A DNA stretch of 5,892 nucleotides, taken from NCBI GenBank assembly GCA_021827225.1, contig JAKAXG010000309.1, forward strand, positions 1 through 5,892, read 5' to 3'. A program made the translations under genes and the position numbers. The DNA is from Actinomycetes bacterium. Lineage in GTDB: Bacteria; Actinomycetota; Acidimicrobiia; Acidimicrobiales; Palsa-688. How positions within the stretch are numbered: the stretch's first letter is position 1; every line of letters begins with the position of its first letter. Positions 1 through 5,892 of the stretch are shown in pieces. The notes under the pieces were generated by a model. That model was not told where the DNA came from. It ran no database searches and worked only from the letters and a program-made list of their open reading frames with translations.

Positions 1-2050
<2,050 letters not shown>

Positions 2051-2051
<1 letters not shown>

Positions 2052-2503
2052 TGCCCGCCGTCGCCGCCGTCCCCGCCACCCGCCAGTACTGCACCTTCCT
2101 GGTGGACGGCGCCCTCTTCGGGGTCGACGTCAAGGAGGTCCAGGAGGTGATCCGCTACCAGCCCATGACCAGGGTGCCCCTGGCCCACCCGGTCATCAGC
2201 GGCCTGATCAACCTGCGGGGCCAGATAGTCACCGCCATCGACCTGCGCCGCCGCCTGGGGCTGCCGGAGCGGGAGGAGGGGCACTTCCCGGTCAACGTGG
2301 TGGTCCGCCGCGACGACAATCCGGTCAGCCTCCTCGTGGACGAGATCGACGACGTGGTGGAGATCGAGGGCGAGACCGTCGAGGCCCCCCCGCAGACCAT
2401 CCGCACCTATGGCCGGGATCTGATCGCCGGCGTGCACCAGCTGGAGCACCGGTTGCTGCTCGTGCTGGCGACCGACCAGGCCGTCAACGCCGACTCCTTC
2501 TAG
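2051..2503 (+). CDS. cheW: Chemotaxis coupling protein CheW
   Basis: This 150-residue single-domain protein is close to the usual CheW length. CheW is the cytosolic adaptor that joins receptors to CheA in signalling arrays. The N-terminal strand reads RQYCTFLVDGALFGVDVKEV (11-30), the form expected of the CheW fold. It is followed by the signature INLRGQIVTAIDLR (53-66), whose Arg in NLRG matches the conserved Arg important for receptor/CheA contacts in E. coli CheW. VSLLVDEIDDVVEI (92-105) is the typical third motif. The ATG shares its A with the cheA TGA (TGATG), and GAGG at 2037-2040 sits 10 bases upstream, so translation is probably coupled to cheA and gives matched amounts of both proteins. 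No truncation or extra domain is seen. It is followed at 22 bases by a GC-rich hairpin, consistent with the end of the cheA-cheW unit. Confidence 0.96.
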
Positions 2504-2525
2504 TCCCTGCTCCCCCCAGCGCCAC

Positions 2526-2554
2526 CCGGCGGGCCGGCCCGGCCGGCCCGCCGG
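2526..2554 (+). terminator. GC-rich hairpin after cheW, likely terminator without U-tract
   Basis: CCGGCGGGCCGGCC (2526-2539) and GGCCGGCCCGCCGG (2541-2554) are perfect reverse complements separated by one base. A physical hairpin would have a 12-bp all-GC stem and a 5-base loop. It starts 22 bases after the cheW stop. No T-run follows, so it is not a canonical intrinsic terminator, but strong U-less hairpins are often found after operons in high-GC bacteria. It could instead stabilise the 3' end of the message. Confidence 0.55.
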
Positions 2555-2568
2555 AGGCGGCTCCCCGT

Positions 2569-2599
2569 CCGGCCCGCCGGAATTACGGCCGTTCGGCCG
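2569..2599 (+). repeat. Second GC-rich dyad region in the cheW-transporter gap
   Basis: CCGGCCCGCCGG at 2569-2580 exactly repeats 2543-2554, the right arm of the preceding hairpin, 26 bases downstream. The left arm at 2526-2537 could therefore pair with either copy. A small dyad, CGGCCG-TT-CGGCCG, follows at 2586-2599. Whether this is an extended terminator region or an alternating structure cannot be decided by eye. No open frame with a credible start covers it. Confidence 0.45.
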
Positions 2600-2611
2600 G
2601 CCCCGCTCCGG

Positions 2612-2617
2612 TAAGGT
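2612..2617 (+). promoter_or_regulatory. Possible -10 box for the transporter gene
   Basis: TAAGGT fits the TAnnnT form of primary sigma-factor -10 boxes in high-GC actinobacteria. It lies in the only locally AT-richer patch (about 2611-2635) of the gap, 63 bases before the transporter start. No convincing -35 box is present; the region 17 bases upstream reads CGTTC-like and is weak. The placement immediately upstream of an inverted repeat supports a regulated promoter, but the call remains tentative. Confidence 0.35.
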
Positions 2618-2618
2618 A

Positions 2619-2649
2619 GTTAGCCATACGAAAGGTCGTGGTGGCTAAC
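2619..2649 (+). promoter_or_regulatory. Inverted repeat, candidate operator of the transporter gene
   Basis: GTTAGCCA (2619-2626) and TGGCTAAC (2642-2649) are perfect reverse complements separated by 15 bases, so the half-site centres are about 23 bases apart, near two helical turns. The repeat starts one base after the possible -10 box and would overlap the transcription start, where a repressor would act. Drug-type MFS exporters are often controlled by TetR- or MarR-family repressors; that link is inference, as no regulator gene is in the window. It could instead form a weak RNA stem in the leader. Confidence 0.45.
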
Positions 2650-2668
2650 GGCCGTTCCGAGCGTTGAT

Positions 2669-2674
2669 GGAGGG
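2669..2674 (+). promoter_or_regulatory. Shine-Dalgarno deciding the transporter GTG start
   Basis: GGAGGG lies 6 bases before GTG at 2681 and 9 bases before a second in-frame GTG at 2684. Both spacings are workable, so the start is uncertain by one codon. The first is used here. There is no in-frame ATG near this position. Confidence 0.65.
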
Positions 2675-2680
2675 CGTCGA

Positions 2681-4399
2681 GTGGTGACCGTCGAGCAACA
2701 GTCCGGCGCGGGACAGGAGGCGGCGGGCACCGGGGGGGACAACTACAAGTGGGTCGCCCTTTTCAACGTGACCCTCGGCGTGCTGATGGCGACCATCGAC
2801 TCGTCCATCACCCTCATCGCCATGCCCGACATCTTCCGCGGCATCAACCTCAACCCGCTGGTGCCGGGCAACAGCTTCTACCTGCTGTGGATGATCCTCG
2901 GGTTCCTGATCGTGAGCAGCGTCCTGGTGGTCAGCCTGGGCCGCCTGGGCGACATGTACGGCCGGGTGAAGATGTACAACGTCGGGTTCCTCGTCTACAC
3001 GGTGTCGTCGCTGCTGCTGACCATCGACTGGATGACCGGCCGTAGCGGGGCGCTCTGGCTGATCGTCATGCGCATCGTCCAGGGCATAGGCGCGGCGTTC
3101 ATAATCGCCAACTCCGCCGCCATCCTCACCGACGCCTTCCCCAGCAACCAGCGGGGCCTGGCACTCGGGATCAACAACGTGGCCGGCATCAGCGGCTCCT
3201 TCATCGGCCTGATCCTGGGCGGGATCCTGGCCCCGATCAGCTGGCGGCTGGTGTTCCTGATCTCGGTGCCCATCGGGGCCCTGGGCACCGCCTGGGCGTA
3301 CCTGAAGCTGCGCGACAGCGGCATCCGCCGGCCGGCCCGCATCGACTGGTGGGGCAACGTCACCTTCGCCGCCGGGCTGATCCTGGTGATGATCGGGATC
3401 ACCTACGGGATCGAGCCCTACGGCCGCGACACCATGGGCTGGACCAGCCCCGCGGTCATCGCCGAGCTGGGCGCGGGAGCGGCGCTGCTGCTGCTCTTCG
3501 GCGTCATCGAAACCAGGGTCGAGAACCCGATGTTCCGCCTGCCGTTGTTCAAGATCAAGGCGTTCACCTTCGGCACCCTCTCGACGTTCCTGTCGGCGGT
3601 GGGCCGGGGGGGCCTCATGTTCATGCTGATCATCTGGCTCCAGGGCATCTGGTTGCCCGAGCACGGCTACAGCTTCAGCCAGACGCCGCTGTGGGCCGGC
3701 ATCTACATGCTGCCCCTCACCGCGGGGTTCCTGCTGGCCGGCCCGGTCTCCGGCTACCTGTCGGACCGTTACGGGGCCCGGCCGTTCGCCACCGGCGGCA
3801 TGCTGGCCGCGGCCCTCAGCTTCGTGCTGCTCGAGTTGCTGCCGATCGACTTCCCCTACCCGCTGTTCGCGGCGCTGCTGCTGCTCAACGGGCTGGGCAT
3901 GGGCGCCTTCGCCTCGCCCAACCGGGCCGGCGTGATGAACAGCCTGCCGCCCACCGACCGGGGGGCCGGAGGCGGCATGAACTCCACATTCCAGAACTCC
4001 GCGCAGGTCCTGTCGATCGGGATCTTCTTCACCTTGATGATCCTCGGCCTGTCAGGCTCACTGCCGGGCAGCCTGGAGCAGGGGCTGACCTCCCACGGGG
4101 TCAGCCCGGCGGTCGCCCACCAGGTCGCCCACCTGCCGCCGGTGTCGGTGCTCTTCGCCGCCTTCCTCGGCTACAACCCCATCCAGCGCCTGCTGCCGGC
4201 CCATGCGCTGCACTCGGTGTCGCACGCCGACTACGCCGCCCTGACCGGTCGCTCGTTCTTCTCCCACCTGATCTCCAAGCCGTTCCAGTCCGGGCTGCAC
4301 GAGGCGTTCCTGTTCGCCATCGTGGCCTGCCTGGTGGCGGCGGCCGCGTCGTGGTCGCGGGGCGGGCGTTACGTCCACGAATCCGACACCGGGTCCTGA
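2681..4399 (+). CDS. DHA2-family (EmrB/QacA-like, 14-TM) MFS transporter
   Basis: This 572-residue inner-membrane protein belongs to the major facilitator superfamily. Members of its 14-helix drug:H+ antiporter-2 group usually export drugs, dyes or metabolites using the proton gradient. A hydrophilic 22-residue N-terminus precedes TM1, which carries MATIDSSITLIAMPDI (36-51), the DHA2 form of motif D1 with its membrane Asp40. Motif A is GRLGDMYGRVKMY (87-99), and a second motif-A-like loop is GYLSDRYGARPF (358-369). Motif B is RIVQGIGAAF (131-140), and the antiporter motif C form is GSFIGLILGGIL (172-183). A long loop between the last two helices (about 463-542), containing FAAFLGYNPIQ, matches a subgroup I associate with actinobacteria. 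Start is GTG after GGAGGG. No frameshift or missing motif is seen. The neighbours are chemotaxis genes on both sides, but separate flanking signals suggest its own transcript. Substrate and direction cannot be read from the sequence. Confidence 0.93.
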   Translation: MVTVEQQSGAGQEAAGTGGDNYKWVALFNVTLGVLMATIDSSITLIAMPDIFRGINLNPLVPGNSFYLLWMILGFLIVSSVLVVSLGRLGDMYGRVKMYNVGFLVYTVSSLLLTIDWMTGRSGALWLIVMRIVQGIGAAFIIANSAAILTDAFPSNQRGLALGINNVAGISGSFIGLILGGILAPISWRLVFLISVPIGALGTAWAYLKLRDSGIRRPARIDWWGNVTFAAGLILVMIGITYGIEPYGRDTMGWTSPAVIAELGAGAALLLLFGVIETRVENPMFRLPLFKIKAFTFGTLSTFLSAVGRGGLMFMLIIWLQGIWLPEHGYSFSQTPLWAGIYMLPLTAGFLLAGPVSGYLSDRYGARPFATGGMLAAALSFVLLELLPIDFPYPLFAALLLLNGLGMGAFASPNRAGVMNSLPPTDRGAGGGMNSTFQNSAQVLSIGIFFTLMILGLSGSLPGSLEQGLTSHGVSPAVAHQVAHLPPVSVLFAAFLGYNPIQRLLPAHALHSVSHADYAALTGRSFFSHLISKPFQSGLHEAFLFAIVACLVAAAASWSRGGRYVHESDTGS

Positions 4400-4415
4400 C
4401 CGGACCGGTTGGTGT

Positions 4416-4443
4416 TCAAGGGGACGGGTGAAGGCTCCGAAAC
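4416..4443 (+). promoter_or_regulatory. Possible FliA/sigma-28-type promoter for the receptor gene
   Basis: TCAAG (4416-4420) is followed after 15 bases by TCCGAAAC (4436-4443). This resembles the flagellar sigma-28 pattern of TAAA/TCAAG, about 15 bases, then GCCGATAA; the -10 part matches at 5 of 8 positions, keeping the core CCGA. Transcription would start near 4450, leaving a short leader with the strong ribosome site. Receptor genes are classic targets of this sigma factor, so the context fits. The -10 match is partial, so confidence is modest. Confidence 0.4.
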
Positions 4444-4466
4444 CTAGCGGGAAGTCGCTCTGAGCC
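4433..4466 (+). other. Foldable segment before the receptor gene
   Basis: GGCTC (4433-4437) can pair with GAGCC (4462-4466). Inside, AGCG (4446-4449) can pair with CGCT (4456-4459) around the loop GGAAGT. The nested stems lie directly before the ribosome site. They overlap the possible -10 box, so the outer stem would be transcribed only if transcription starts further upstream, for example by read-through from the transporter gene. A regulatory RNA role is unproven, and no known riboswitch consensus is matched in full. Confidence 0.25.
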
Positions 4467-4475
4467 GCCTTTCCC

Positions 4476-4482
4476 TAAGGAG
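4476..4482 (+). promoter_or_regulatory. Strong Shine-Dalgarno of the receptor gene
   Basis: TAAGGAG is a seven-base match to the 16S anti-Shine-Dalgarno complement and lies 5 bases before ATG at 4488. It is the best ribosome site in the window and fixes the receptor start. Confidence 0.85.
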
Positions 4483-4487
4483 CCGCC

Positions 4488-5892
4488 ATGTCCCTCGTCG
4501 CCACCTCGAACGGTTCCGCCCAAGAGACCGATCCGCCGGCCAAGCCACCGACCCGCAAGGCGGTGGAGAACCGGACCCAGGTCGACTCCCGCTCCGCCGA
4601 GCTCAGCGCTCTGGTGGCTGCCATCCACCGTTCGCAGGCCGTGATCGAGTTCGAGCTGGACGGCACGATCATCACCGCCAATGACAATTTCCTGGCGGCC
4701 ATGGGCTACACCCTCGAGGAGGTGCAGGGCCGGCACCACCGCATCTTCATGGACCCCGAGGACGCCGCCGACCCGGCCTACGAGTCGTTCTGGGCGGCGC
4801 TGCGTCGGGGCGAGTACCAGAGCGGCGAGTTCCGTCGGAAGGCCCGCGACGGGCGCGACGTCTACATCCAGGCGTCGTACAACCCGGTCCTGGACCATCA
4901 GGGCCGGCCGGTCAAGGTGGTCAAGTTCGCCAGCGACGTCACCGCGGAGAAGGAGCGCAACGCCGACTTCGCCAGCAAGCTCGACGCCATCAGCAAGTCG
5001 CAGGCGGTCATCGAGTTCGAGCTCGACGGGACCATCATCACCGCCAACGACAACTTCCTCTCGGCCCTCGGCTACACCCTCGACGAGGTACAGGGCAAGC
5101 ACCACCGCATGTTCGTGGACCCGGCCGAGGCGTCGTCGCGCGAGTACGAGGAGTTCTGGGCCGGTCTGCGCCGGGGCCAGTTCCAGTCCGGCCAGTACCG
5201 GCGGGTCAGCCGGACCGGTGAGGACGTGTGGATCCAGGCGTCGTACAACCCGATCATGGACCTGCGCGGCCGCCCCTACAAGGTCGTCAAGTTCGCCCTT
5301 CTGGTCAACGACCGGATCCGCCTCCAGCAGGGTGTGGCCGAGATCCTCGAGGTGGTCCAGGCCGCGGCCTCGGGGGACCTGACCCAGGAGATCAGCCTGG
5401 AGGGCGACGACGCCATCGGCCAGATGGCCGAGGGCATGCGGGGCTTCCTGGAGAGCCTCCGCAGCACGGTGGAGCCCATCGCCAACAGCGCCCGCCAGCT
5501 GCGCAGCGCCTCTGCCGAGCTGCTCTCGGTGGCCAGCCAGATGGGCGTGGCCGCCGACGAGACGTCCAAGCAGGCGTCGGTGGCCTCCGCGGCGTCGGAG
5601 CAGGTATCGAGCAACGTGTCCACCGTGGCCGCCGCCACCGAGGAGATGGGGGCGTCGATCCGCGACATCGCCCGCAACACCTCCACCGCGGCGGAGATCG
5701 CGGCCAAGGCCGTGAGCATGGCCGAGAGCACCAACTCGACGGTCGGCAAGCTCGGTGAGTCCTCCGCCGAGATCGGCCAGATCATCAAGGTGATCACCTC
5801 CATCGCCCAGCAGACCAACCTGCTGGCCCTCAACGCCACCATCGAGGCGGCCCGGGCCGGCGAGGCCGGCAAGGGCTTCGCGGTCGTGGCCA
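4488..5892 (+). CDS. Cytosolic methyl-accepting chemotaxis protein with tandem PAS domains, 3' end missing
   Basis: 468 codons are visible and the frame is open at the window end. It is a chemoreceptor that would control CheA through CheW. No signal peptide or membrane helix is seen, so it is predicted to be soluble. Residues 1-40 are polar. PAS1 spans about 45-150 and PAS2 about 167-272; both carry [21 protein letters not shown]-(E/D)-EVQG, a His-His-Arg and IQASYNP. A HAMP-like segment at about 283-330 includes [20 protein letters not shown]. The signalling domain follows from about 335. [17 protein letters not shown] (381-397) is a plausible methylation-helix region, and [20 protein letters not shown] (439-458) is the hallmark kinase-control tip; the window ends in GFAVVA. 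The layout resembles BdlA- and Aer-like receptors, which sense redox, oxygen or intracellular cues. Bound cofactor (FAD, haem or none) cannot be told. The start is fixed by TAAGGAG. Confidence 0.95.
   Translation, partial: MSLVATSNGSAQETDPPAKPPTRKAVENRTQVDSRSAELSALVAAIHRSQAVIEFELDGTIITANDNFLAAMGYTLEEVQGRHHRIFMDPEDAADPAYESFWAALRRGEYQSGEFRRKARDGRDVYIQASYNPVLDHQGRPVKVVKFASDVTAEKERNADFASKLDAISKSQAVIEFELDGTIITANDNFLSALGYTLDEVQGKHHRMFVDPAEASSREYEEFWAGLRRGQFQSGQYRRVSRTGEDVWIQASYNPIMDLRGRPYKVVKFALLVNDRIRLQQGVAEILEVVQAAASGDLTQEISLEGDDAIGQMAEGMRGFLESLRSTVEPIANSARQLRSASAELLSVASQMGVAADETSKQASVASAASEQVSSNVSTVAAATEEMGASIRDIARNTSTAAEIAAKAVSMAESTNSTVGKLGESSAEIGQIIKVITSIAQQTNLLALNATIEAARAGEAGKGFAVVA
4632..5297 (+). 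repeat. Internal duplication encoding the two PAS domains
   Basis: Bases 4632-4931 and 4998-5297 encode homologous 100-residue segments (residues 49-148 and 171-270) at a constant offset of 366 bases with no gaps. By hand count, 72 of 100 residues are identical, including the first 21 in a row. The DNA differs mostly at third positions, so this is a domain duplication kept under protein-level selection and not a fresh DNA repeat. Confidence 0.92.

Noticed and set aside
2612..2630. Iron-box (IdeR/DtxR-like) operator resembling TTAGGTTAG-type half-sites
   Set aside because: Aligned to the 19-base consensus, only about 5 positions match and the symmetry centre differs from the real 8-15-8 dyad.
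2667..2687. Six-codon frame MEGVEW overlapping the transporter start
   Set aside because: It has no ribosome site of its own and its second codon lies within the transporter's Shine-Dalgarno; such a short frame is expected by chance.
2645..3664. 339-codon minus-strand open frame opposite the transporter
   Set aside because: The product is a His/Asp/Gln-rich low-complexity sequence typical of antisense to membrane-protein codons; no ribosome site or domain.
4399..4409. ACCGG-A-CCGGT dyad at the transporter stop as a terminator
   Set aside because: Only 5 bp with a one-base loop and no T-run; too small to act as a terminator.
4411..4475. Cyclic di-GMP-I riboswitch before the receptor gene
   Set aside because: Only scattered fragments recall it (GGGACG, TAGCGGG). 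The conserved core around GCAAAGCC and the upstream receptor-loop helix are not present.
4681..5382. Plus-strand open frame of Arg/Ser/Thr-rich sequence within the receptor gene
   Set aside because: It is out of frame with the PAS-HAMP-MCP reading frame, which has a strong ribosome site and clear family motifs.

Overview
The window is a very GC-rich stretch (roughly 70% by eye, with G or C at nearly every third codon position) from a motile bacterium. The base composition, a GTG start, and a 14-TM transporter with the C-terminal sequence style common in Actinomycetota suggest a flagellated high-GC actinobacterium. This taxonomic reading is inference. All four genes lie on the + strand, and the first and last run off the window.

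Layout. (1) Bases 1-2051 hold the 3' part of cheA, the chemotaxis histidine kinase. They cover the tail of the Hpt (P1) domain, a long Glu-Pro/Ala-Val linker, the P3 dimerisation helices, the P4 ATP-binding domain, and two CheW-like domains in tandem. (2) Bases 2051-2503 hold cheW, whose ATG shares one base with the cheA stop (TGATG), so the two are probably translationally coupled. (3) Bases 2504-2680 form a 177-bp gap with a perfect GC-rich hairpin just after cheW, further GC-rich dyads, then a locally AT-richer patch with a possible -10 box and an 8-15-8 inverted repeat that could be an operator. (4) Bases 2681-4399 hold a DHA2-type (14-TM, EmrB/QacA-like) MFS transporter. (5) Bases 4400-4487 form an 88-bp gap with a possible FliA/sigma-28-type promoter, a small foldable leader and a strong Shine-Dalgarno. 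(6) Bases 4488 to the end hold a cytosolic methyl-accepting chemotaxis protein with two near-duplicate PAS domains, a HAMP-like segment and the start of the signalling domain. The window ends inside the conserved kinase-control hairpin tip.

How the genes fit together. The PAS-containing receptor would sense an intracellular or energy/redox cue and act through CheW on CheA, whose phosphoryl output goes to a CheY not seen here. The transporter between cheW and the receptor gene has its own signals on both sides. It may be an unrelated neighbour or may be linked to the sensed compound; the sequence does not decide. I see no mobile element, CRISPR array, tRNA or rRNA. The core is an ordinary chemotaxis cluster. 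The less ordinary parts are the repeat-built CheA linker, the tandem CheW domains on CheA, the embedded exporter with its operator-like dyad, and the twin-PAS receptor with its leader.
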